Positions 1-11,025 of a stretch of DNA of 64,000 nt are shown here, in pieces. The position numbers were made by a program, and so were the translations under genes. How positions within the stretch are numbered: position 1 is the first letter of the stretch; every line of letters begins with the position of its first letter. The stretch is from assembly GCF_000975265.2 (NCBI RefSeq), contig NZ_CP083405.1, positions 1,364,001 through 1,428,000 of the forward strand, read 5' to 3'. This DNA comes from Mycobacterium lepromatosis. Lineage in GTDB: Bacteria > Actinomycetota > Actinomycetes > Mycobacteriales > Mycobacteriaceae. The notes under the pieces are model-generated. The model was given only the letters and a program-made list of their open reading frames with translations. It did not search any database and was not told the origin of the DNA.

Positions 1-136
1 CCAGCAACGGTTCGGTCGTAATTTAACCGATTCGGTAAGGAGACTTGCCGTTCACCTGTGTCTGGTTGGTTGCCGACGGCAAGATCGTTGCGAGGGTGGT
101 GGTAGGCGCTCATCCCCGTTATCGGGAAAGGATGCG

Positions 137-816
137 GTGTCATGCACACTACTGGGCATCGCTGATTTCGCGCTCCGACTGGCCGTTGGGATGAGTTGGG
201 CGACCTTATCGGCTTCGAGCGGCAATCGCGGGCACGCATGGCCGAGCCTGCGCACTCAACGTATTGGTGGCCGCCGGGTGGCCAGCCTGGTTGGTGCGCC
301 ATGCAGCCGCCATCGAGGACAGCAGCTCCATCAGAGGCGCGTCTTATGTGGTGGCTGAAGTCCGGTTTCTCGACGGCAGTAGGTGTGCTGGCTGCCTCTG
401 GGCACCTGCTATTCATCGTGATGGCCACCGGTAACATCGTTGCCATACTTAATATTATTGGGTCGCTTACTTGGCCGGTTGATCGACCGCGACAACGTCA
501 TCGAAGAGGACAAACGCCTGCGGCCATAATCAAGTACAGTTGATCTGTAGTCGTAAATGTGGAAAAGTATGCGTTCGTCCACATCGTGCAACACATCAGC
601 AGCAATGACATCACCCTGCGTGCTATATTCTCCGAGAAGGCCGATGTTGACAACATTGGTTTGGCAGCACAATTGTTTGTGGACGATGATACGCTGGCAA
701 AATTGGAGCGACTGGTGGCGGCACTTTCACGACATCCCAGCATATACGCCGTTCACCGGTACGTGGGCAATCAAGCGCAGGCAGACCGAGGCCTGAACAA
801 GTCGGGCCTCAGCTAG
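137..816 (+). pseudogene. mgtC: MgtC-type Mg2+ virulence membrane protein, broken
   Basis: Relic of an MgtC family membrane protein (H37Rv Rv1811), linked in other mycobacteria to survival at low Mg2+ and inside macrophages. Pieces align in three frames. The N-terminal piece ADFALRLAVG starts at a GTG at 137. Next come DLIGFERQSRARMA and, from about 375, the membrane segment VGVLAASGHLLFIVMATG. The cytoplasmic C-terminal domain, with the stretch SSNDITLRAIFSEKADVD, runs from 559 to 816. At least two frameshifts and an internal deletion separate them. It converges on the dehydrogenase relic that follows. The family call is firm; the exact start is not. Confidence 0.8.
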
Positions 817-829
817 GGGGGGCTGCCGG

Positions 830-2040
830 TCCAGTGCGGTCGTGGCTAGCAAGTCGGAGCGGTGGCTGGTCGATGGTGGATGGGTCCTACGGGTATTGAA
901 GGTGCGCTTGGTGGCCTTGGTCTGTGTGCCATCGGCGACCACCACCTGTTCCCATTCTGGGGGTGACACCGCTACCAGCCGACTCTAGATCGAGAACCCT
1001 TACTTATCTCAGGGGACGCGAAGAGTCAGCATCGGTTCTCTGGGCAAGTTATTGATGACGTTGTAGCCGGCATAGCGTCTCATCGGGCGTCCATGGTTAT
1101 ACGACATCACCGACAGGTGCTTGCTATCCGTCTGGGCCCGCAGCCACGTCACCGGCAGCGAACATCGAGGGTACGCCGGTTATTCGTAGATAGTCGTCGA
1201 CTGGTACCCGGCCTAGTCGGTCGCGTGCGATCGATATTTGATTTGCTCGGTTTGTGAAGCTGGCTCGCATGCCGTACTATGGTGGTTGCGTTCAGCCGCT
1301 CTCCCTACGGGAGCGGCCCGCCGCCCGCGCTGACGGCGGCGACGTCGGCTCCTGTCCCGGTCTCAACGCCGTTACCCGTCAAGGCTTGCTCGATCACCAG
1401 TCGCGCCAACACGCCCATCGGAGCCAACCAAGAGATTATGATCGATCGGCACCACCCGCGGTGCAATGCCGTCCAGGGCAAACAGTGTCCGAAGCCTGCT
1501 CGTCAGCTCGCAGGCCGCCTCGATTCCGGTTGGCCCAGCACCGATCACGATGATTGCGGTCGGGGAGGGCTGCAGCATCTTGGCCGCGCTCTGGGCTAAG
1601 GTACGCAAGTGGTGCTCCAATTCGAGGGCGTCGTCGTAGGTGTCGATGTCAAAATCGAACTTGCGCAGATCACTGAATGGTGGATTTGAGTACCTGGTTG
1701 CCTACGGTCAGCACGAGTCGGCTGTGGCTGTAGGTCGTACGTTTAACGTGGTGACTGTGTTGGCGTTGGTGTCGATCGCGGTGACTTCTGTGGCGACATG
1801 CACAACTCCGGCCAGGTCGAGGACATCAGCTAGCGCAATGCGGAAGCCGCTCAAATTGGTCTCATAGTTGTGAACCCGGATAGTATGAATAAGGGGCTTG
1901 GCACTCAAAAATGTGATGTCGACTGTGCCTGCTAACACCTTGCGCTCGTCGAGTTGCTCGCTGGTAGGCACCGAGCACCGTCCACAGTCCCGCGAACCTA
2001 GAGCCGATAACAACCATATCGGTTGCCGGCTCGACATTTC
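830..2040 (-). pseudogene. FAD-dependent NADH dehydrogenase-like protein, broken
   Basis: Relic of a pyridine nucleotide-disulphide oxidoreductase of the NDH-2-like type (H37Rv Rv1812c). On the minus strand the N-terminal FAD-binding segment reads MVVIGSRFAGLWTVLGAY near 2030-1980. The second Rossmann motif, IIVIGAGPTGIEAACEL, lies near 1560-1510. The FAD-contacting segment MFAAGDVAAGP is near 1165, and the C-terminal piece ending KATKRTFNTRR is near 900. Stops and frameshifts break the frame at least six times. The order of motifs matches a full-length protein of about 400 residues, so decay was by point changes and small indels rather than truncation. Confidence 0.75.
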
Positions 2041-2269
2041 CCCAAATTCTTCTGCTGTTGTCTGCCGCTTCCAGCACCAAACCCCACCGCGATATCCAGT
2101 AGGTAGCCCTGTGGTTTCTCGCCGCCATTAACAGACGTACCATGCAACCGACAAAAATGCATGTGCCGGCCAGGCCGATATCATCAGAGGCTTACTTGTT
2201 GCAGGCTGGGATCGTAGTCTTTTTGATGTGAGTATGTTGGCTGATTTCTGGTCCGGGTTGCTTCCGCAG

Positions 2270-3169
2270 ATACGGGATCCGGTGTTGTTTGCCATTGCAT
2301 TTTTTTATTGCTGTTAATTCATTGAGGGTATGGCGGCCCGCAAACTGGAATGGGTCTAAACTGCCGTTCCTGAAAATTCCCACACGCCGTAACCACCTGC
2401 TGACGCGCATAGCACCCCCGATTCGGTGACAAGTACCTCGATGGGGTTGGTCTCTATCGCCGCTACCACCGGCTGGAGAGCCCTGGCCTGTTTGGTCATG
2501 CGGCGATGCATGCGTATCTGCCGCTTTGGCATATACCGGCATCCCAATGGTACGCTTGGGTCATCGCGATACTCGGAGTTGATCTTCTATATTATATACC
2601 ACCGCATCGCCCATCGGGTTCGGCTGATCCGGGCTACGTATCAGGACCACGACTCGAGCGAATACTTCAACTTCGCCATTGTAATTGCGCCAGAAGTGGA
2701 ACAACAGCGGCGAGGTTTGATGCGGATTTGGTTGCTCCTGTTGGGGCTTCCCCTTAGGTGGTGTTCTTCGGCTGGTCGCTGAACTTGATCTATCAGTTCT
2801 GGGTACATACCGAGCGGGATCGACAGACTACCGCGGGCCTTTGGATTCATCTTCAACGCACCGTTACACCATGGGATGGCAAGGATTTGTACTTCGACAA
2901 GAACTACGGTGGTATCTGTATCCTCTGGGACCGGTTGTTCGGTATTTTTCAGCCGGAGCTGTTTCACCCCGCACTACGGCCTAACCAAACAAGTCGACAC
3001 ATTCAACGTGTGAACCTTGCAGGCCCGCGATTATGTGGCGATTGTCCGTGATTGGCGATCGGCGACGCGCCTGCGTGATCGGTTGGGCCACGTCTTAGGA
3101 CCGCCGGGCTGGGCGTCGCGCAGTACTGCTCAGGCCGAAAACTCCGCCCCGCTGGCTATGTCCCGTTAG
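2270..3169 (+). pseudogene. erg3: Sterol desaturase family (Erg3-like), broken
   Basis: Relic of a membrane di-iron fatty acid hydroxylase/sterol desaturase (H37Rv Rv1814). Readable pieces in order are IRDPVLFAIAFF at 2270, SMGLVSIAATTGWRAL near 2440, a membrane segment at 2550-2600, VFFGWSLNLIYQFWVHTE near 2760, and DKNYGGICILWDRLFG near 2895. Several histidine-box positions are lost through frameshifts. The expected initiator is ATA at 2270-2272 where an ATG is expected by comparison with the family, so start-codon loss may be one inactivating change. The reading ends at a TAG at 3167-3169. Confidence 0.8.
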
Positions 3170-3297
3170 CATTACCGCCAGCCAGAGGTGATGACTAAAA
3201 CAGGGTGGCCGATGTGAAACGCGCTTTTAAGGAGAGATTACGACGTAACTTCAACTTATGGTCGGCAGTCGCGTCGGCTCCAAAGGATCTGGAATCC

Positions 3298-3960
3298 ATG
3301 GTGTGCTGTCTGATTATGCGCGCATTCGCTGCGCCGGGCGCCGTCATGACATTCGTGCCTAATCCGCCATCGACAGTGGCCAACGTGGACTCCACGTTGA
3401 TTTCTCGGGCACGGAAATCCGCCAGGACAACTGCATCTGCACCTTGGGTTACGTCGATCCGAATCTAAAAAAATCGCATTCACTGCCGAACACTGCCGTG
3501 GTGGGGGAGTGATAACTGACCGGAACCACAATTTCATCGACCATCTTGCGACATTCCGGGACAACACGCCCAGCAACACGACCGTGGCCATTGAATCAGT
3601 TAATTACCGATTATGAGGCGATAGTTCTTGACGATTAATGCGATAGCAAGCAATATTTTGTCTTGTGAGCGTCGACTGGAGTAAAATCCAATCGTGGTGT
3701 TTCAGCCTGGACAAACGATCCACCATTTTGTGTTATCACCGGTTAGACTTGTGGAACCGTGGCGAGCGTCAACAACTGGTGGTTCACGCTGGCCCACAGC
3801 ATCCAGAGTCAGAAACCCGATTCGGAGGGCGGTATACCTGTGGTCAGGGGCAAATTGTCGGGATTTTTAACAGTGTCTGGGGATTTGCCCCGAAGCGGTG
3901 TCGTGACAATCCACCTTCAGAATAGGTTCGCCAGGATCTTGGAATGATCTCTAATCCCCT
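3298..3960 (+). pseudogene. Secreted trypsin-like serine protease, broken
   Basis: Relic of a small exported protease-like protein (H37Rv Rv1815). It begins ATG at 3298 with a hydrophobic signal-peptide-like N-terminus. A frameshift follows near 3400, then [16 protein letters not shown], and after another frameshift [12 protein letters not shown] at about 3477-3512, which keeps the catalytic histidine region (normally TAGHC). The C-terminal segment [14 protein letters not shown] is near 3850-3890. The G-D-S-G-G nucleophile loop is damaged. Both ends are placed by homology with the remembered Rv1815 protein, so boundaries are approximate. Confidence 0.7.
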
Positions 3961-4356
3961 TTAACGCTTATCGCCGAGAAGGGCGAACGTGAACACACCG
4001 GAATCAAGGGTGCGGCATCATGCAACTGCTCGTCGGTTGATTCCAGCGTCAATCTGGTGACCTACCCCCTTAGCCTATCAATACTACCCAGCCGAATAGT
4101 GCTTCAACAGTCCGGGTTCGGTGGCATCGGCCACCTCACTGATCCCGGCGATGCTGATTCCCAGTTCGTCCAGTTAACGGGATTACCGTGTTAGCGGCCC
4201 GCGTGGCGCGGTTCTGCTCTGTATGTCGCGTGGACATTGTGTATATCTCTCGATAGTCTTGCTATACAATCAGATTACTATATGCGAAAACAGGAATTTC
4301 GATATTGATTACGCTGCCACAGTGTTGAACGGAATGCATTAGATTGGTGATCTCGG
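3961..4356. other. Intergenic, no gene seen
   Basis: No reading frame with mycobacterial codon use or recognisable homology was found on either strand between the protease relic and the TetR relic. Confidence 0.5.
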
Positions 4357-5062
4357 TTGTGTCAGACTGGCTGCGTGGGTAAACGGCAGGACTCGAGGGA
4401 GCACGTCGAAGCGCAAATTGTCGAACTGGATTGTCGGCAGCTGATCGATAGCGGTGCAGCTGCCTTGTTTCTACGTGCAATAGTTCGCGATCTGAGCATG
4501 GTTTCCTCGGCAGGATACTGCTATGTGTCAAGCCGTGATGAGTAGGTGATCTTGCTGCTTGTCGACGCCTATTCCGAACTGGCCGGACACCTTGGAGCAG
4601 GTTTGTTATGTGGTAACCGATCAGTGGACTGACCAGATGATCGCCATCGTGCGAGTGTTGCAGCAAGGGACCAGCACCCCTCGCTCGTTGGGCCTTGCTT
4701 TAAGGCAGCCCGGTATCGGGATATTGCGCTCCAGCGGAGAAGAACGTCGGAGTCGACACCTGTGTGGTGCAGCTTTTTCGACGCAGTCGCCGCCAGTATG
4801 GCCACCGGGGAGATCAGGTTGACCAATGACCTAGTCCCGCAAACGATGTCATCGAACTTCGAATGGATTCGTCACGTGTTCGGATTGCCCGGCGATGATC
4901 ATGTCATCGTTTAAGTGCTTTTTGCTGTGGTCAGGCGTGGTAGATGCGACCAACCTGGAGGTCTTCGAACAGTACGGTGCCAACACCCTGACCGAACCGG
5001 AGGTAGGGTGTGACATCCAGATGCGGCTGTTGGTGAGTGTGCTGACCCAACATTGGGGGTAG
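4357..5062 (+). pseudogene. TetR-family regulator, broken
   Basis: Relic of a TetR transcriptional regulator (H37Rv Rv1816). The DNA-binding half is readable in one frame from 4357: VGKRQDSREHVEAQIVEL, then the helix-turn-helix region with AAALFLRAIVRDLSMVS and YCYVSSRDE, ending at a stop at 4543-4545. The ligand-binding half continues with frameshifts: FFDAVAASMATGEIRLTNDL near 4775-4830, then FEWIRHVFGLPGDD near 4858. A TAG at 5060-5062 closes the C-terminal reading LLVSVLTQHWG. Loss came by point stops and small indels. Confidence 0.75.
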
Positions 5063-5249
5063 CGCTACTCGCTACTAATAGAACGAATTTGGAATGTGTT
5101 CATTAGATTTTCTCCGACCCCCTGCTGCTTAGAGTGGCAAAGTTGTTCTCAAGTCTGCTGCGCCTTTCTGCTGGCCAGCAGGCTGGGCTATCCCGCGAGA
5201 CGGTGCATTTTTCCGGTTTAGTCGTCGAACACCGATCGCGCGGGTTATT

Positions 5250-5680
5250 TCCTGGACTTGGACGTCACGGAAACGGCACCTACCGGCCTGTTAGGCGTTC
5301 GCAAGTGGATGCGGATTCCCGATGGGTATTTTGCTTCGGATACCTGTAATTACTGCAGCAAATCCACAGATTTTGTGGTGAGCATCTCGCTGAGTTATCT
5401 CAGGAACATGCAGTTAGAGCTGATCACGTCGAGTCCGGGGTAAGAGCATCTATAGTGAATTTTGTGTGGTCGTGGATCCGGTTTGTACCACATCTGCACC
5501 GAAGTTGAGAGCCTCGATTTTTTGACGCAGTGAATGAAGTGGTGCAGCAGGGCGTGATGCCTGGTGCAATCCAGTTCGCCTATGTCAAAGCCCTAGGCGA
5601 GAGTGCCGTTCATTGAGATCGTTTATATCCCAACAGCAATTCCGTTTTTCTACGACTATATAACGCAAGAACAGCGGTGG
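5250..5680 (+). pseudogene. Glyoxalase/VOC-like protein, broken
   Basis: Pieces of a vicinal-oxygen-chelate type protein are readable across frames: RKWMRIPDGYFASDTCNY near 5302, YLRNMQLELIT near 5398, then EVESLDFFTQ and VVQQGVMPGAIQFAYVK near 5510-5590, and VYIPTAIPFFYDYI near 5625-5660. The pattern of a beta strand carrying E-L-I followed by an H/E-rich strand fits the VOC fold, but metal ligands cannot be assigned with confidence. The gene lies directly upstream of the flavoprotein relic on the same strand, so the two may have formed an operon. Confidence 0.5.
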
Positions 5681-5697
5681 ACTACGAACTTCTAGCC

Positions 5698-6915
5698 ATG
5701 GTCAACGTAGACACCGTGGCGTCCTGTTCAGATGACATCGATGTAGTGGTAATCGGCTTCGGTATTGGTGGCGGGTGTGCGGCTGTCGGTGCTGGTGGTG
5801 GTGCTCGAGCGCTCCGCCATGGCGGGCGGTACCATTGCATTTGCTGGTGGGCACTTCATACCTAGGCGGCTGAACTGCGGGTCCAGCAGGTGACTGGTCA
5901 TCCCGCCTCACCTGAGGAGAGGTACAAGTGCTTGGTCGCGTTGTCACCACAACCAGACTACGTTAAGGTGCATGTTTACTGCGCTGGCAGTGTGGAGCAC
6001 TTCAATTGGTTTGAAGAACTGAGTTTTCAGTTCGAACGCAGTATACTTCCCGGGGAAGGCGGTGATCCAGCCTAACACCGAGGGATTGATGTACGCTAGT
6101 AGCGAAAAGGTCTGACCATTCCGCTAGATGGCGGTTGCAGCGGAGGCACAAGGTTCCCGTACCTGACGACATCGGCGGAGCCAGCAATGGTGGTCGACCT
6201 GCTGCTCAAGCGGGCCGTAAGCCTGGGTGTGCCGGTGTGCTACGACCGGTGTCACTGTGCTTATTGTGAACGGTGCGGGCTAGAGGCCCGTCTGAACGGC
6301 GTGATGTGGAAGCGGTTCGTGGAATCCGGTGCGGTCAAGGTGACGGTGGTCGTCATCGCCGTTGGGCGATTAGTGATGAATCCGGAGAATGGTGGCTAAA
6401 TACACCTCAAAATTGGCCGAGAAGTTATTCGTGCTCGGCAACGTCTACGACGACGGACTGGGGCATCCGGATGGGCGTATCAGCCGGCGAGGTCACCCTG
6501 CACATGGACGGATTTTTTATGACGGCTCCGCTCACCGTCGATTCTGCTCATCGGGATCATCGTCAACAAGCTAGGATAGCGGTTCGTCGCCGAAGACTCC
6601 TGCCATTTCAGGATTGTCGGATTGATCATGGATCAGCCAGATAGCGTCGCGCTTTTGATCGTCGACGAAGTGCATCTGGAGGCATCTCACGATGCCATTG
6701 GTTCCCGCTGATTGACGGTTGGGAGGGCATCACCGAAATAGGGGTCGCACTCGATATCCTGCAGGGCAACCTGATCGTGGCACTCGATCGCTACAACACC
6801 TACGCCGCGTTCGGCAGCGACCGTCACATTATCTGCAATCAGTGCGCGTTTCCCACAGGTACAGCTGGCCGGTGAATTGGTCTATAAGCCTAACGTGGCA
6901 ATGCGCGGAATGTCG
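5698..6915 (+). pseudogene. FAD-binding flavoprotein (ketosteroid dehydrogenase-like), truncated
   Basis: Relic of a large FAD-dependent dehydrogenase/fumarate reductase-type flavoprotein (H37Rv Rv1817). The ATG at 5698 leads into the dinucleotide-binding motif VVVIGFGIGGGCAA. Further pieces are FNWFEELSFQFERS near 6003, MVVDLLLKRAVSLGVPV at 6187, MVAKYTSKLAEKLFVLGN at 6389 and LDILQGNLIVALDRYN near 6750. The last quarter, which should hold the second FAD segment, was not found. The coding match fades close to 6915, where the IS630-type relic begins, so transposon insertion or a later deletion probably removed the 3' end. Confidence 0.75.
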
Positions 6916-6934
6916 GCACTGCCCGTGCAGGTCT

Positions 6935-7380
6935 GATACGCCGGCTCGTGTTGTGTGTTGGTGATTGTTGTAGCGTGTGATTGTGTGGGGGGGGGTGTCT
7001 GTGGTTTGGTTTTGGTTTCGGTGAACGGTGTGGTGTGTTTGTTGTAGCTATTGCTGTAGGTGGGGATTGCGGTTTCGAGGTTGTTGACATCGGTGAACGT
7101 GTTGTGGCCGGTGGTGGTGAAAAAGATTTCGGTTATATCTCAGCCGTGAGCAGCTTGTCGGTGTAAAGTGCAGTCTGGCTTGCTGGTTATTGTCTGGCCA
7201 GGTCCGGCTGCTGGGGGTTTGTGGGTGGCGTAGTTGTCGCAGATGACGCGCAACTGGATGTGTGGGTGTGTTTTGGTGGCGAGTTTGAAGGTAGTAGCCC
7301 AATCCGGCTTGGGTGCGATCCAGCTGCTTGGATCTGGGGCTTCATTGTTGACGTTGAGCACAACCACCGCCGCGGGTTGA
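6935..7380 (-). mobile_element. IS630-type transposase relic, 3' part
   Basis: C-terminal half of an IS630/Tc1-type DDE transposase on the minus strand. It reads AAVVVLNVNNEAP, then after one inserted base QIQALDRTQAGL, then VICDNYATHK near 7260-7230, which carries the second catalytic aspartate. HFTPTSCS and VEIFF follow, the latter normally holding the catalytic glutamate. Multiple frameshifts are present. Its 5' half lies about 1.8 kb away at 9202-9660, separated by the group II intron relic. A run of nine G at 6987-6995 lies near the element's end. Confidence 0.75.
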
Positions 7381-7436
7381 GTGAGCCTGGGCGTGGTGCC
7401 GCGGATACTTTCGATCCGTTTCCCAGACTGCTTGCC

Positions 7437-7470
7437 GACCCTGGTGCACGCGTCTTTGCCCACCAGGCTC
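7437..7470 (-). ncRNA. Group II intron domain V candidate
   Basis: On the minus strand a 34-nt segment starts GAGCCTGGTG and ends CACCAGGGTC. The two ends pair over nine of ten positions with a short bulged distal stem between, which is the canonical length and shape of domain V, including the AGC triad. It sits 3' of the RT relic and before the predicted intron end, as expected. Confidence 0.65.
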
Positions 7471-7599
7471 TCCACGGTTATTGCTGTTAGGAGGTGGGAC
7501 GCTGGTCCAAGGGATGAGGATCGTGGTGCTTCGGTAGTGGTACCGGTCTGGTACCGCGGCCGGGTTCAACCGGGTGCTCTCTTTTGCCTCAATCGGTTT

Positions 7600-8870
7600 T
7601 CACCGTTCTTCGGAGGTGGTGAACCGACGATGAATGTCTTTCCACCTCCAGCGATACCGTGCTCGAAACCATCGAATGACCCGTTACCACGCGAAGTGGC
7701 ACCGGCGGCTAAGGGTGTGTTTGCAGGCCATGGACCGGACGTAGTTGGTCCACCTGCGCAGGATCTGGTTTGATCGTGTGCCAGCACACCACCGGATTGC
7801 GCTGTGATTTCCTGTTCGTCAGGGCACGGATCTTGGCTTGCACACACCGTTGTGTCCGGTCGGCGATAGAAGTCTAGACATGCCACTTGGTCGTTCTGTT
7901 CTTGCGTTTTCACCCGGTGTGTCAGCTGCGAAAGTCCACACCGTTACCGAGATGCATGATCTGTGTCTTTGCAGCCGACAACTGCAGACCCAAAGACGTA
8001 AGCACCGAGTCGATTTCATTTGCAGGGCTTCAGCGTGTTTGATTGTGTTGTCCTCGGCAGGCCTTTGGATGAGCCACCGACTACACAGGTAAGCAGTTGA
8101 CATCGAGCCGCCCGGCTTCCATGGCCCGCATCAGATGTTCATCGAGCGCAGACAAGGCGATGTTGGTCAGCAACGACGACAAGATATCGCCCTGAGCCGT
8201 TTCGGTGTGAGTGTTCTCGTGCTCACCAGACTTGGTGAGCACACCAGCCTGAAAAACGTCTTCACCAGGACCAGTACGTGTTTATCCTTGACTTGCAATC
8301 ACATTCCGCTCCAGCAAGAGCGGAATGTGAGCTGAAGTCACGGCGCACCTCGATGTCTGGCAATACAGCACCCATCGATAGCCTTGAGTGCTGTATTGGT
8401 CAAGCTCGGCGATCGCGTCCTGAGATCGCCGCTTGGGGTGGAACCCAGGGGGACTGGCGCGAAATCGGTCTCGAAGACAGGACCCAGCACCAGCTTCAAC
8501 GTATCCTGAACGATTCGATCCGCGATAGCCGATGTACCGAGCTTTCACAGTTTCCCAACCTCCGGATTCGGGAATCTTACGTTTCCGCACCAGCAGCGGT
8601 CGCAACGAACCGTCCTTCAACCAGTCCGCAGGTGGTCAAAACCCGCTACCCCGACGATTTCTTCGCCGTGGGCGACGGTCTAGTCCCCACGCCAGCAGTT
8701 ATTCGCCCCCATGGTCGCCTGTGACCGGGTCAAACACCACCAACAACGTCGCGGGATCACACACGAGATTGAACAGGTCATCGAACTTGCCAGCCACGAT
8801 CGACCGCAGCCCCACGATGAAGTTTGACTGTATCTACGATACCCGTCACCAAGGCCCCAACCGGGCCGGT
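7600..8870 (-). pseudogene. Group II intron reverse transcriptase/maturase, broken
   Basis: Minus-strand pieces in the order of a group II intron-encoded protein: GKFDDLFNLVCDPATLLVVF near 8795-8735; LKDGSLRPLLVRKRKIPESG near 8620-8565; RRSQDAIAELDQYSTQGYRW near 8430-8370; the RT core AQGDILSSLLTNIALSALDE near 8205-8145 (family: TPQGGILSPLLANI); and GNGVDF and IRALTNRKSQ from the X/maturase region near 7945-7800. The YADD catalytic region is not readable. Stops, frameshifts and two perfect hairpins (8299-8330 and 8361-8398) interrupt it. It cannot encode an active protein. Confidence 0.8.
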
Positions 8871-9201
8871 TGATCAAGAGCGCCGACAATCACCGGCGTG
8901 TCGTCGACAGTACAGCATCTTTTCCTTCCTCCAACCCGCTGCCATCCTTTCTCCACGCGCACGGGCCTTTCCCCGGCTCAAAGTACTACGGTGACCCCGC
9001 CTCTGACCCGATCGACCGACGATGAACCCAACCCGATCAAGCGTGTTGGCCGCACAGCACCCAGGCAGGACCTAGGACGGTTCCCACCCTCCCCGGCGTC
9101 ACCCAGGCCAGGCTGCTACCGCTTCACCGTTCTTGCTGCGACAGGACCGGCGGCGAAGATCTCTCACCTTCACGTTCAATCATCAAGGCTGCGTAGCGCA
9201 C

Positions 9202-9660
9202 ATAGATCCAGGTAGAGCCCGACCACATCACACAGTCTGGCCTCCCGCCCGGGAACTTGACAGTCTCCACACGATGCGGCTGGATGCCCCTATTTACGCC
9301 AAATCCACGCGACCGAGGCGAATGCGATCCCCAGCCGATCAGCCATCAACCGCGCCGCCCAATGCGTCACACCCAGATAAACGAGCGATTCACCCGTACC
9401 CACCAACATCTCTTACAAGCACCGAAGCACATCCCGTCCCCGGCGTGCCCGAACCAGGATATCAGTATTTAGCCACCCCACCGGACACCACCAACCCAAT
9501 CCACGCCCGCGTCACTTGCCCCACCAGCACACACGACGCCCTCGTCAACCACTCCAGCCGACCCCGATCACCAACGCGCAACTCCAAGGCGGCAACCACA
9601 TACACCACCCACTTACCTCAACCAACCAAACGTACCCACCCAATAACACACACCACTAAA
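9202..9660 (-). mobile_element. IS630-type transposase relic, 5' part
   Basis: N-terminal half of the IS630-type transposase on the minus strand. It reads GRLEWLTRASCV, then the second helix-turn-helix region LGVTHWAARLMADRLGIAF and SVAWIWRK near 9370-9290, then VKFPG and DVVGLYLDL ending at about 9206. The THWSxRxLA-type and GLYLxP motifs are family landmarks. Frameshifts occur at least three times. The reading stops exactly where the intron's GTGCG begins. Strand and order agree with the 3' part at 6935-7380. Confidence 0.7.
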
Positions 9661-11025
9661 GCAAACCGTCTTCGGACTTAGTGGCCAATATGGTGTTATC
9701 TTTCCCGAACGCGCCGTAGTCACGCCGAATATCAAGCTATCCCACCGACATCCTCGGGTGCTGGCTCCGCCGCCGATGTCGTGGCCATTATAATCTGTTG
9801 CGAATTATCCTGGTTGACAAAAACAAGAGCCTAGTCTGATCCCGGGCCGTCGACTACCATGACTCAACTCAAGTATGAATCCTTTGATTATACGTCATCC
9901 ACCTGTTTGGCTGGCAAATCCTGCGCAATTTCATATGGCTCTGGTCCAGGGGCCTAGCGACTGGACAGTCAGTTATATGTAGACTTTCGCCCTCTGGATA
10001 TTTCTTAAATTCCGTCGCGAACATATCGCTCATGTCCTGGTAGCTGTGGACGTTAGGAACGTTGCAGAGTTTCCTCCTCCATTAGGAAATAAGGGGCGTT
10101 ATCGTCCACTTAATCGCTGCGGGACGGTGTCGTCTAGTGGAATTTGTGGTACGTTATTCCAGTCGGCCACACCCGCTGCTGCCCGGACGTTGGTGGCTTT
10201 GGTGTCGTCATTAGAAATCCGCGCCAGCGGCAAGGGGGTTGGTGCCCTGCTTATGGATTATTTTGGATTATTTCGGCCTGAGCGGCGATTGCCTGGCAGA
10301 GCTGGCACTGCGTGCTATGGCGCATCGCGTTGATACCTCGTTCGGTGACCGCAGGAACAAGACTGGTTGTTGTGGCGGCATACCTCGGCATTAGTTGTTA
10401 CTCAGCTGCGCAGTGATCCCCTCTGTAGGTCACCGGCGGCTGCCTCGAGGGCTTCTGGTTCTACTGTCACCCCAGTAGGGAGGGAAAGGATGAGGAATTC
10501 AGGATCTTCCCTATTCGATCTGGCCGAGATAATCGTTTACTGCTCACACACCCCAGTCACACACCCCAGCGATCTGAGTTCACGCGGCGTACCGACGCTC
10601 TTGCCGGTGGTGAATTGCAGCAAAAAGTAACTGGTGTGCAGTGCCCACGACAGGGCGAAGCCACCCAAACCACGGCAGCTCAGAAGTTACAGTGGTGCAT
10701 AATGCACACTCTTGAACCAGTCAACCGGGCGGTTTCGCATGGTGGGCGCTATATCGGGTGTGACTGTTGCTCCCTACCGTCCTAGGCCTGCAGGCTCGTC
10801 GGCTAACTTTGTGCCGTGACCGTGGGTGAACGAAACCAGGTGCGGCTGGGTCGTCGGGGTGGACGATTTTCAGACCCAGCCCAGTATGGCTCAAACCGGC
10901 AACTGATCAAGGTGAACTTTCGGTTCAACAGGTGAAGACGTGGTTTAGCCAGTGTTTGAGCGGTCGTCGACGCTGGCTAGCTGCTGACGGCTTTACCTGT
11001 ACAGTAAGCCAATTGTCGGCTTTCT
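9661..11025. other. Decayed DNA, no gene recognised
   Basis: About 1.4 kb with no frame I can assign. A frame open from 10046 to 10333 has no familiar motif and no mycobacterial codon bias. The missing 3' end of the flavoprotein gene was looked for here and not found. A possible extended -10 element (TACAGT near 10999) precedes the small ORF at 11026. Confidence 0.4.

Larger units (their letters stand above)
7381..9201 (-). mobile_element. Degraded group II intron inside the transposase
   Basis: A relic of about 1.82 kb, normal size for a bacterial group II intron with an ORF. On the minus strand it begins GTGCG at 9201-9197, the usual 5' sequence. It contains a reverse transcriptase relic and a 34-nt domain V candidate at 7470-7437. 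A domain VI-like hairpin then leads to an end near 7381 reading CTCAC. Upstream exon sequence encodes DVVGLYLDL and downstream exon sequence AAVVVLNV, which are neighbouring positions in IS630-type transposases. The exact 3' boundary is uncertain by a few bases. Confidence 0.7.

Noticed and set aside
6935..9660. A named M. leprae repeat family (RLEP, REPLEP, LEPREP, LEPRPT)
   Set aside because: The cluster may belong to one of these dispersed families, but I cannot recall their sequences well enough to assign it.
8898..9681. Proline/threonine-rich open frames on the plus strand
   Set aside because: They are antisense to the IS630-type transposase and intron; composition comes from the opposite strand.
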